Below, piece after piece: positions 1 through 5,491 of a stretch of DNA of 5,491 nucleotides. Each line of letters opens with the position of its first letter. Positions within the stretch are counted from its first letter, which is position 1. The DNA is taken from positions 1 to 5,491 of the forward strand of contig CAYPNT010000126.1 of assembly GCA_964412235.1 (NCBI GenBank). Direction: 5' to 3'. Origin of the DNA: JAYZQT01 sp964412235 (GTDB lineage Bacteria; Pseudomonadota; Alphaproteobacteria; MPNO01; UBA830). Below the pieces are notes generated by a model. It was not told the origin of the DNA, did no database searches, and worked only from the letters and a program-made list of their open reading frames with translations. A program made the translations under genes and the position numbers.

Positions 1-65
1 GGGGCGTGTTTTTACTTTTATTGATAGCCTGCTGGGTTTTTATTGCGAAAGACCGGTTCCAATAA
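1..65 (+). CDS. Possible C-terminal end of a membrane protein (partial, 5' end outside window)
   Basis: The frame beginning at base 3 is open from the window edge to a TAA at 63-65 and encodes about 20 residues. They form a strongly hydrophobic stretch (FLLLLIACWVFIA) followed by a short charged tail, KDRFQ. This is what the last transmembrane helix and cytoplasmic end of an inner-membrane protein look like. The stop lies 70 bases before the cupin start, a natural intergenic distance on the same strand. The caution is that T-rich non-coding DNA also translates into Phe/Leu-rich peptide, and 20 codons are too few to identify a family. A second frame, starting at base 2, is also open up to 139, but its peptide looks random. 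No function is proposed. Confidence 0.35.
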   Translation, partial: GVFLLLLIACWVFIAKDRFQ

Positions 66-80
66 ATTGCGTTCACCCTT

Positions 81-108
81 TTGTCCTTACTGGAACTCGT
101 TGTAAACT
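81..108 (+). promoter_or_regulatory. Weak candidate promoter for the cupin gene
   Basis: TTGTCC at 81-86 and TAAACT at 103-108 are separated by 16 bases. Each matches the sigma-70 -35 and -10 consensus at four of six positions. The pair sits in the AT-rich stretch just before the cupin ribosome binding site, which is the expected place. AT-rich DNA gives such matches easily, and the cupin may instead be read from a promoter upstream of the window, so this is only a suggestion. Confidence 0.22.
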
Positions 109-123
109 AATTTTGATGAAAGC

Positions 124-128
124 GAGGG
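124..128 (+). promoter_or_regulatory. Ribosome binding site of the cupin gene
   Basis: GAGGG lies seven bases before the ATG at 136, a good Shine-Dalgarno match at normal spacing. It supports ATG 136 as the start. It is clearer than the sites in front of dctQ or the molybdenum enzyme gene on the other strand. Confidence 0.65.
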
Positions 129-135
129 TAGAAAA

Positions 136-531
136 ATGACAGTGGCACATCAGAAACTGGTAGTTCTCCACGAAGAAGAAACGGAATTTGAAGCAAATGG
201 CCTCCGCGAGCAGTTTGTATATCGTGATCTAAAGATCGCGAATGCGACCGGTGGCCGCTATAGCGCCCATGTCATTCGGGCGGGAAAAGATTCTTCACCG
301 ATTGAAGCCCACAAACACACGGGGCTTGATTTTCAGCTTGTGTACGTAATTCGGGGGGAAGTTACGTTCTGGTATGAAGGTAAAGGCACTGAAACATTGA
401 AGGCCGGATCGGTTCATCTTTTGCCCCCGGGGATCGAACATTCTGTGGAGAGCTGGAGTGATGATCTTGAAATGGTAGAAATAACGTCGCCTGAGGAATA
501 CGACACTCAGCTAGTTGATCAGCCCAGTTAA
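136..531 (+). CDS. Single-domain cupin protein
   Basis: This 131-residue protein is about the size of one small beta-barrel cupin domain with short extensions. Cupin motif 1 is visible at residues 59-74 (HKH, then Q67 and G74). Motif 2 is at 91-102 and fits the G-x5-P-x-G-x2-H pattern exactly (G91, P97, G99, H102). The likely metal ligands are H59, H61 and H102. The usual fourth ligand, a glutamate in motif 1, is replaced by Q67, and the spacing between the HxH and that position is about two residues longer than usual. The N-terminal half, with YRDLKIANATGG and AHVIRAG, resembles a group of uncharacterised alphaproteobacterial cupins. There is no signal peptide, so it should be cytoplasmic. 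Small cupins of this kind include metal-dependent dioxygenases, isomerases and ligand-binding proteins, and the sequence does not decide between these. It converges with the molybdenum enzyme gene and is therefore not in that operon. Confidence 0.9.
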   Translation: MTVAHQKLVVLHEEETEFEANGLREQFVYRDLKIANATGGRYSAHVIRAGKDSSPIEAHKHTGLDFQLVYVIRGEVTFWYEGKGTETLKAGSVHLLPPGIEHSVESWSDDLEMVEITSPEEYDTQLVDQPS

Positions 532-2901
532 CTAAATTAGACCAAGACCTTTCAAAATATCCTCCGGAGTTATTGGTACAGCTGATACCTCCCCACCGAG
601 CGGCTTCAAAGCATCATTTACGGCACTTAAAATAGACTGTGGCACGCCGGCCATGCCACTTTCGCCTGCACCCTTCGCCCCAAGGCTGCTCTTCGTCGTC
701 GGTGTTACTACGTGTTCAATGAAAACGTCAGGCATTTCACTCGCCATAGGCACTAAATAATCTGCCATCGTAGCATTCTGGAGTTGTCCGTTTGGATCAT
801 ATATGGAGTGCTCATATAGTGCGTCACCAAGGCCGTGTATTACAGAACCCCGTTGCTGCTCAGCCACAAGTTGTGGGTTGATGACGCGGCCGCAATCTTC
901 CACGACCCAATAGTTCAACACCTTCACAAAACCTGTGTCAGGATCTACTTCGACATAGGCCGCATGGGCAGCGTTCGTGAATATATAATCCCGGACGCGG
1001 AACCGCTCCGTTGCAACTAAAACAGGGTGGTAGTCATCTGGTAGTTCATATGAACGTAAGAATGCTATATTTCCAAGTTCCGCTAACGTGATCCGTTGAT
1101 CGCCGGTATCTGCGTCAGTAACAACGCCGTCGCGTATATCAAGTTTTTCAGCTTTCGTTTGAAGTAATACAGCACTTAATTCCAGGAGTTGTTCCCGTAG
1201 CTTTAGGGCAGCCTTCCATGACGCTTCGCCACCTATGCCCGCGGCTCGTGAACCGTATGTCCCGCCACCGTAGGGTACAGCATCCGTGTCCCCGGTAATC
1301 ACGCGAACCTCGTCAAACGGTAGCCCGATCGCGGTGGCGACTACTTGCGCTAATATTGTTTCGGTTCCCTGGCCCTGCTCGGTGACCCCCGCCAGGCAGG
1401 TTACTCCCCCCTCAGGCTCAAAACGAACAGTCGTGCCGTCTTGAGCGGAGATAGGGACTTTGGCTGGGCCGTATATCAGTGCCCCAGGGTTGGTCCCTTT
1501 AATAAAAGAAGCATACCCGATACCACGGTATACGCCACCTTCCCGTGCTGCAACCTGATCGGCCTTGATTACATTTAAGGCCATTACATTCTCGAGTTTT
1601 TCAAGGCATGCTTGATGCGATAGATCGTGTAGGGGTATGCCTGCTGGTGTTGATGCGGGGTAAGCCTCGTCGGCTATCATATTGCGTTTTCGGATGTCGA
1701 GCCGACCTATTCCCGCGGCACTAGCGGCTTTTTCCAGAAGGCTGTCACAAATAACGATCCCCATGGGGTGACCAACAGCTCGGTACTGTGATGTGGGAAC
1801 CTTATTCTGGAACACGACGGTCGTCTTAGCCCTATAGTTATCGATGGTGTACGGTCCACCAGCAATATTCAAGACTTGGTTTGCTTCAACACAGCTGGTT
1901 CTGGGATAGGCGGAGTAAGCGCCAGCCGCCGTCAGGTCGTCAAATTCAAAACCAAGAATTTTGCCGGTCTCATCAATGCCGAGGCGCCCTGTCAGACGAT
2001 GGTGGCGAGCGTGAACATCGGATACGAAGGATTCCATTCTGTCGGCGCGATACCTTACCGGCCGTTTTAAAATCATTGAGAGAATTGCTGTCACAAATTC
2101 ATCACCGTAAAGATGACTTTTAATTCCAAATGAACCGCCGCAATCTTGTGTTATGACACGAATATTTCTCTCTGGTAGACCGAGGTGCTTTGCGAATAAC
2201 ACCTGGATCATGTGAGGGGCTTGCCCGCCGTAGTACACGGTTAACCGGTTCTCGGATTGATCAAAGGATGACAAGATTGTGCGCGGTTCAAGGGTCACGC
2301 CCGTATGACGACCGAAATCAAATGTCCCCTCCACGACGTGGGTCGCCCCCGCGAAAGCGGCGTCGACGTCGCCATTGTCCACGACGCGTTCATACATTTT
2401 GTTGTTGGAAAGTTCCGGATGAACGACGTGTTCATTTGGATCGAGCGCTAAGGCCATGTCGGCCGCAGCGGGGCGTTCGACCCACTCCACCTTGACCTTG
2501 TCTACCGCATCTTCTGCGATGGCACGTGTTTCAGCGACAACCGCGGCCACGGGTTCACCCTGCCAAAGGGCCCGGTCAACCGCTAAAGCGTATTGTGGAA
2601 CAGATCTTAAGGCGGGTTGATTTTCCATAACACCGAGCCAAGGGGTCATCCGTTGCGCGATGTCTGAGCCCGTGAACACTTCGATTACGCCTGGCAGTTC
2701 TCGCGCAGAACGTACGTCAAACCCTTTTATGTCGGCGTGTGCAAAAGGACTTCGGACATACGCAACCTCCACGGTTCGTGGCAGTGAGAGATCGTCCACG
2801 TGACGTCCGCGGCCCTCAACCGCTCGACGCGCCATCAGGCGTGGATGAGATTTTCCAATTTCAGATTTGGCAGTGGTCAGGTTGCGGGCGGCAACAACCA
2901 T
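532..2901 (-). CDS. Xanthine dehydrogenase/CO dehydrogenase-family molybdopterin-binding large subunit
   Basis: This 789-residue protein is the size of a full-length CoxL-type subunit, which binds the molybdenum cofactor and catalyses hydroxylation or oxidation of small carbonyl or heterocyclic compounds with water as the oxygen source. The N-terminal hammerhead domain spans about residues 20-140 (GRGRHVDDL at 30-38, YVRSPFAHADI at 48-58). The cofactor-binding domains follow, with GGSFG at 255-259, QYRAVGHP at 372-379, GQG at 510-512, GGGTYGSR at 545-552 and the C-terminal GAKGAGESG at 741-749, which carries the expected catalytic base E747. The loop at 372-379 lacks the cysteine of the AYRCSF motif, so this is not a true form I CO dehydrogenase. 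The start ATG is the only possible start after an in-frame stop at 2914-2916 and has no good Shine-Dalgarno site. It lies four bases after dctM, so translation is probably coupled. The iron-sulfur and FAD partner subunits are not in the window. The substrate is unknown. No signal peptide is seen. Confidence 0.93.
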   Translation of the reverse strand: MVVAARNLTTAKSEIGKSHPRLMARRAVEGRGRHVDDLSLPRTVEVAYVRSPFAHADIKGFDVRSARELPGVIEVFTGSDIAQRMTPWLGVMENQPALRSVPQYALAVDRALWQGEPVAAVVAETRAIAEDAVDKVKVEWVERPAAADMALALDPNEHVVHPELSNNKMYERVVDNGDVDAAFAGATHVVEGTFDFGRHTGVTLEPRTILSSFDQSENRLTVYYGGQAPHMIQVLFAKHLGLPERNIRVITQDCGGSFGIKSHLYGDEFVTAILSMILKRPVRYRADRMESFVSDVHARHHRLTGRLGIDETGKILGFEFDDLTAAGAYSAYPRTSCVEANQVLNIAGGPYTIDNYRAKTTVVFQNKVPTSQYRAVGHPMGIVICDSLLEKAASAAGIGRLDIRKRNMIADEAYPASTPAGIPLHDLSHQACLEKLENVMALNVIKADQVAAREGGVYRGIGYASFIKGTNPGALIYGPAKVPISAQDGTTVRFEPEGGVTCLAGVTEQGQGTETILAQVVATAIGLPFDEVRVITGDTDAVPYGGGTYGSRAAGIGGEASWKAALKLREQLLELSAVLLQTKAEKLDIRDGVVTDADTGDQRITLAELGNIAFLRSYELPDDYHPVLVATERFRVRDYIFTNAAHAAYVEVDPDTGFVKVLNYWVVEDCGRVINPQLVAEQQRGSVIHGLGDALYEHSIYDPNGQLQNATMADYLVPMASEMPDVFIEHVVTPTTKSSLGAKGAGESGMAGVPQSILSAVNDALKPLGGEVSAVPITPEDILKGLGLI

Positions 2902-2905
2902 TTCA

Positions 2906-4252
2906 CTATTTATTCATGAGGCTGGGCAGGTATAGCGCTAATTGCGGAAAAATTATCAGCAAAACGAGGACAATTAATGCGCAACAGATGTATGGTGCAG
3001 CTGCTTTTGCAACCTGCCATAAGGTCGTGCCCTTCGGGGCGACGGCGACCATCACAAATAATAAAAGCCCAAATGGGGGTGTCGTGAGGCTGATTTCCAA
3101 TGCCAACAGCATTATGAGCCCAAACCAAACCAAATCAAATTGCAGCGATTCCGCCAGAGGGAAGAAAATTGGCACAGTCAAAAGCATCATGGAAACCTGG
3201 TCCATGAACATTCCAAGCACGATAAGCACAGCAAACATTATGAGAAGTATGACCACCGGGGCCATTTCAACCTGGGTAGCCCATTCAATTAGCCCAGCGC
3301 TCGCTCCTGAGAAGGCAAGAAGTTGGCTAAAGGTCGTGGAGGCCATAATGATTAGGAGAACCATTCCGGTGACCCTCAATGCTCCGGCAAAAGATTTGTA
3401 GAGGACTTCAAAAGTCAGAACACGAAACAGAGCCGCCAGGATCATCACGCCCAACGCGCCGAAGCCCGCAGCTTCGGTCGGCGTTGCTATCCCCAGGATA
3501 ATCAGGCCAATAACGCAGAAAATAATAAATCCCATTGGAAGAACATTGACTATGAGTGACCAAATCATCTCGCCGACGGTCGACTTTTCAACCGTGTATT
3601 CCGGCGCCGCCTCTGGATCTATTTTGACTTGCATGTAAATGAGGATTGAGTAGAGCACGGCCATTATGAGACCGGGTATGACGCCAGCGATCAGTAGGCC
3701 ACCTATGTCGATTTCCGCGAGGCTCGCTAACAGGACAGCTAAAGCGGACGGCGGAATGATCATCGCGAGGCCGCCAGTACCCAAGATTGGCCCCATAGAC
3801 ATGTGACCTTTGTACCCTCGTTTTGTCATTTCAGGGACCATCAAGGACCCCATCATCGCGGTGTTAGCCATTGTGGACCCAGACAAGGTCGCAAAAATGG
3901 TTCCACCTGCCACAGTTATGTAGGAGAGGCGACCTGGTAATCGCCCAAAGCAACGATCGAGCGCGTCAAACACTCTTACGGCCAAGCCCGTGTGAAAGAA
4001 GAGTTCACCCATGATGATGAAAAGAGGTACGGGTATTAGAGCAAACATAGCTACGGAATCAACGGCGTTTGACACCAAAAGTGGCATGGCGTCGAGGCTG
4101 CTGAGGATCGTGCCGTCTCCCATAAAAATAGTTGCGCCAATAATATTAGTCGTCAAGAAAGCAAAGGCGACCGGAAAGCCCAACAGCATCAAGCCGATAA
4201 TCATGCCGACAAGGAAGCCAGCGATGGAATACCACTCTGTTAGTATTTCCAT
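2906..4252 (-). CDS. dctM: TRAP transporter large permease, DctM family
   Basis: This 448-residue, very hydrophobic protein has the length of a DctM subunit, the ion-coupled transport channel of a tripartite ATP-independent periplasmic transporter in the inner membrane, with about 11-12 membrane segments expected. Family motifs are visible in order: PLFIIMGELFFHTGLA (76-91), ATLSGSTMANTA (121-132) leading to VPEMTKRGY (139-147), IIPPSA (165-170), ATPTEAAGFGALG (256-268), DQVSMMLLTVPIFFP (351-365) and EISLTTPPFGLLLF (386-399). The start ATG shares its A with the dctQ stop (TAATG). GGGGAA at 4261-4266, eight bases upstream, is a suitable ribosome binding site. The gene ends in two tandem in-frame stops (TAG at 2906-2908, TGA at 2903-2905), just before the molybdenum enzyme start. 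DctM and TctA permeases are distantly related, but the adjacent DctQ and DctP settle the assignment. The transported compound cannot be inferred from this subunit. Confidence 0.95.
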   Translation of the reverse strand: MEILTEWYSIAGFLVGMIIGLMLLGFPVAFAFLTTNIIGATIFMGDGTILSSLDAMPLLVSNAVDSVAMFALIPVPLFIIMGELFFHTGLAVRVFDALDRCFGRLPGRLSYITVAGGTIFATLSGSTMANTAMMGSLMVPEMTKRGYKGHMSMGPILGTGGLAMIIPPSALAVLLASLAEIDIGGLLIAGVIPGLIMAVLYSILIYMQVKIDPEAAPEYTVEKSTVGEMIWSLIVNVLPMGFIIFCVIGLIILGIATPTEAAGFGALGVMILAALFRVLTFEVLYKSFAGALRVTGMVLLIIMASTTFSQLLAFSGASAGLIEWATQVEMAPVVILLIMFAVLIVLGMFMDQVSMMLLTVPIFFPLAESLQFDLVWFGLIMLLALEISLTTPPFGLLLFVMVAVAPKGTTLWQVAKAAAPYICCALIVLVLLIIFPQLALYLPSLMNK

Positions 4253-4764
4253 TAAATAGATTCCCCGGATCCGACTTTATCGGTGTAGTAGGTATCAAAA
4301 CCAAGCAAATATCTTAAAAACTCAATAGCAATCAGCGAAAAACCGATTGGAAAGGGAATCATTAAGAGCCATTTTGGCATATCGATAGACCGAAGGTCTT
4401 CTTCGCCGGTTTTAATTGCGTCAATGACTTCAAGAAGGCCGTAATAAACAAATAGTAGCGAAAGAATAATACAGACCGCGTAAACAACTTTAGCGACGAC
4501 GGCCCGGACCATTCCCGGCATCGCCAGTCTCAGGGATTCAACGACGACATGCCCCTTATGCCGTACCAGGTAAGGAGCGGCAAACATAGTGCAGAAGAAA
4601 AGACTGTATTCTGCTACAGCGCTATACCATTGAAGAGAATTGAACCCTATCGAGCGAATTGTGACGTCGAGGATTATACCCACAAAGACAACTGCTAATA
4701 ACACCCCGCCAATTACAGCGAGGCTCAGGATCAATTTATAATAAGCCTTCGAAATTAATGTCAT
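4252..4764 (-). CDS. dctQ: TRAP transporter small permease, DctQ family
   Basis: This 170-residue membrane protein has the four-helix pattern of DctQ, with hydrophobic segments near 11-33, 48-66, 88-113 and 132-155. Family landmarks are DVTIRSIG at 33-40 at the end of helix 1, W46 and E52 at the start of helix 2, and the R68 and H72 region (LVRHKGHVVVESL) after helix 2. DctQ pairs with DctM in the inner membrane to form the permease that receives substrate from the DctP-type binding protein. The start ATG is favoured because an in-frame stop lies four codons upstream (4774-4776). No clear Shine-Dalgarno sequence precedes it, so translation may be weak or depend on the structure of the leader. 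The gene follows dctP across a 67-base gap with a hairpin and overlaps dctM by one base. Confidence 0.92.
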   Translation of the reverse strand: MTLISKAYYKLILSLAVIGGVLLAVVFVGIILDVTIRSIGFNSLQWYSAVAEYSLFFCTMFAAPYLVRHKGHVVVESLRLAMPGMVRAVVAKVVYAVCIILSLLFVYYGLLEVIDAIKTGEEDLRSIDMPKWLLMIPFPIGFSLIAIEFLRYLLGFDTYYTDKVGSGESI

Positions 4765-4785
4765 GTCGAGATTTTAGGAATGTAA

Positions 4786-4815
4786 ACGGCCTTGCGCAAG
4801 ATTGCACAAGGCCGT
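4786..4815 (-). terminator. Hairpin between dctP and dctQ (partial terminator or mRNA-stabilising structure)
   Basis: A perfect 9-bp inverted repeat, ACGGCCTTG (4786-4794) and CAAGGCCGT (4807-4815), encloses 12 bases. Past one mismatch, a further GCA/TGC pairing can form inside the loop. Read in the operon direction it lies 16 bases after the dctP stop and is followed by TTTACATT, a poor U-tract. It therefore looks more like a leaky terminator or a 3'-end stabiliser than a full stop. Hairpins at this place in binding-protein transporter operons commonly allow more solute-binding protein than permease to be made. That role is inferred here and not shown by the sequence. Confidence 0.6.
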
Positions 4816-4831
4816 CACAGTAGGCCGTGTA

Positions 4832-5491
4832 TTATTGCCCGTGAAAGAGCTTACTGAGCTCCTTCGCTTCGGGTGAATTAACCGTTTTCAATCTTGCGAT
4901 TGGTGTTTCATTTGCCATATCAAGGTACTTCTTAGCAGCGGCACCTGTCATAACAATTTCCTTGGCTCCACCATCTCTGTAGATTACGCGTTCTTTGGCA
5001 ACTTTTGGTCCCCAAATATTCGCGGACACTCTTTCCCAGTCCTCGCCGACTTTAAGCATAATCTTTTTGCCTTCGGCGGACAGCTTGTTCAGCGCCTTAT
5101 TACTGATAAACGTGCACGCTTCTATCTGGTAGAAAGAAGGATGAATGGTGTGTGTAACAAATTTTTGCCATTTAAATTTTCGCGTCCAGAGATTTGGAAA
5201 TGGGAACCCGTCAACAACACCGCGCTGGAGAGCCTCATAAATTTCTGGGACATGAACCGTCATTGTTGTAGCGCCTAGGCCCTTGAGAAAACCGTCATAA
5301 ATTGGAACGGAACGCATTTTAAAGCCTTTAAGTGACACCACGCCGTCCGGTCCAATCGTAGGCTTTTTACGAAGATACAACTGGAATTGAACGCTTGATG
5401 CGGTGTGCGTTAGGATAATACCCTTCATGCGCTTGCTGACGGCTTTGTTCAATATAGCCATTCCGCCACTCTTGCGCGCGTCCCATGGTTT
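4832..5491 (-). CDS. dctP: TRAP transporter solute-binding protein, DctP family (partial, N-terminus outside window)
   Basis: The frame is open to the window edge, giving 219 residues, and the ATG at 5461 is an internal codon, not the start. DctP proteins are usually about 320-350 residues, so roughly the first 110-130, including the export signal, lie beyond the window. The visible part covers the ligand-binding core. LKGFKMRSVP contains the conserved arginine (codon 5312-5314) that in characterised members pairs with the substrate carboxylate. EIYEALQRGVVDG, about 23 residues later, is the family's hallmark, followed by FPFPN. The C-terminus is complete, with a normal helix-rich end. The protein should act in the periplasm, delivering substrate to DctQM encoded next. 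The retained arginine suggests an acidic substrate, but the identity of the ligand cannot be read. It is clearly the DctP type and not the TAXI type. Confidence 0.93.
   Translation of the reverse strand, partial: KPWDARKSGGMAILNKAVSKRMKGIILTHTASSVQFQLYLRKKPTIGPDGVVSLKGFKMRSVPIYDGFLKGLGATTMTVHVPEIYEALQRGVVDGFPFPNLWTRKFKWQKFVTHTIHPSFYQIEACTFISNKALNKLSAEGKKIMLKVGEDWERVSANIWGPKVAKERVIYRDGGAKEIVMTGAAAKKYLDMANETPIARLKTVNSPEAKELSKLFHGQ

Noticed and set aside
56..96. Inverted repeat GTTCCA (56-61) and TGGAAC (91-96) in the cupin leader.
   Set aside because: The arms are only six bases with a 29-base spacer, which is expected by chance, and no U-tract or operator-like symmetry accompanies it.
2..139. 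Frame open from base 2 to a TGA at 137-139 that would overlap the cupin ATG as ATGA.
   Set aside because: The 45-residue peptide is rich in Cys and looks random, it would run through the AT-rich leader and ribosome binding site, and a 45-codon open stretch is not rare by chance.
575..589. Small hairpin GGTA/TACC just past the cupin stop, considered as a cupin terminator.
   Set aside because: The stem has only four pairs and no T-run follows, so it cannot be supported as a terminator.
2190..2495. 101-codon plus-strand frame rich in Arg and Pro.
   Set aside because: It is antisense to the cofactor-binding part of the molybdenum enzyme. The Arg/Pro bias is a by-product of the opposite strand's codons, and no function or start signal supports it.
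2739..3401. 220-codon open frame on the plus strand across the dctM / molybdenum enzyme junction.
   Set aside because: It lies antisense to two well-supported genes, and its Asn/Ser/Thr/Ile/Met-rich peptide is typical of the complement of a hydrophobic membrane-protein gene. No domain is recognisable.
4011..4259. 82-codon plus-strand frame over the 5' end of dctM.
   Set aside because: It is antisense to clear DctM motifs, and its Ile/Lys/Met/Pro-rich composition is that of a shadow frame.
5459..5461. ATG as the start of the solute-binding protein gene.
   Set aside because: The frame stays open to the window edge, and a start here would remove about a third of the DctP fold and the export signal. 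The protein is cut by the window, not short.

Overview
The window looks like a catabolic or uptake locus from a Gram-negative bacterium, most likely an alphaproteobacterium and possibly an uncultured marine or soil lineage. This rests on gene content (a complete DctP/DctQ/DctM TRAP transporter, a CoxL-type molybdenum hydroxylase subunit and a cupin type I associate with alphaproteobacteria) and a roughly balanced base composition. It is an inference, not a taxonomic assignment.

Layout. Bases 1-65 (+) may be the last codons of a membrane protein that begins outside the window. Bases 66-135 are an AT-rich leader with a good ribosome binding site for a small single-domain cupin (136-531, +). The rest of the window is a compact operon on the minus strand, read from right to left: the 3' two thirds of a TRAP solute-binding protein gene, dctP (5491-4832, cut by the window edge); a 67-base gap holding a strong hairpin; the small permease dctQ (4764-4252); the large permease dctM (4252-2906), which shares one base with dctQ; and, four bases on, the large molybdopterin-binding subunit of a xanthine dehydrogenase/CO dehydrogenase-family enzyme (2901-532). 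The cupin and the molybdenum enzyme gene converge, and their stop codons touch with no base between them.

How it may work together. DctP would capture a small, probably carboxylated, compound in the periplasm. DctQM would import it using an ion gradient. The molybdenum hydroxylase subunit, made from the same transcript, could hydroxylate or oxidise the imported compound. The enzyme's usual partners, the 2Fe-2S subunit (CoxS) and the FAD subunit (CoxM), are not in the window and cannot lie directly downstream, because the cupin gene is there. They must lie upstream of dctP, elsewhere in the genome, or be absent. The substrate cannot be read from the sequence.

Nothing here resembles a mobile element, CRISPR array, tRNA or rRNA. 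The points most worth following are the pairing of a TRAP transporter with a solitary CoxL-type subunit, the hairpin between dctP and dctQ, and the zero-gap convergent junction.
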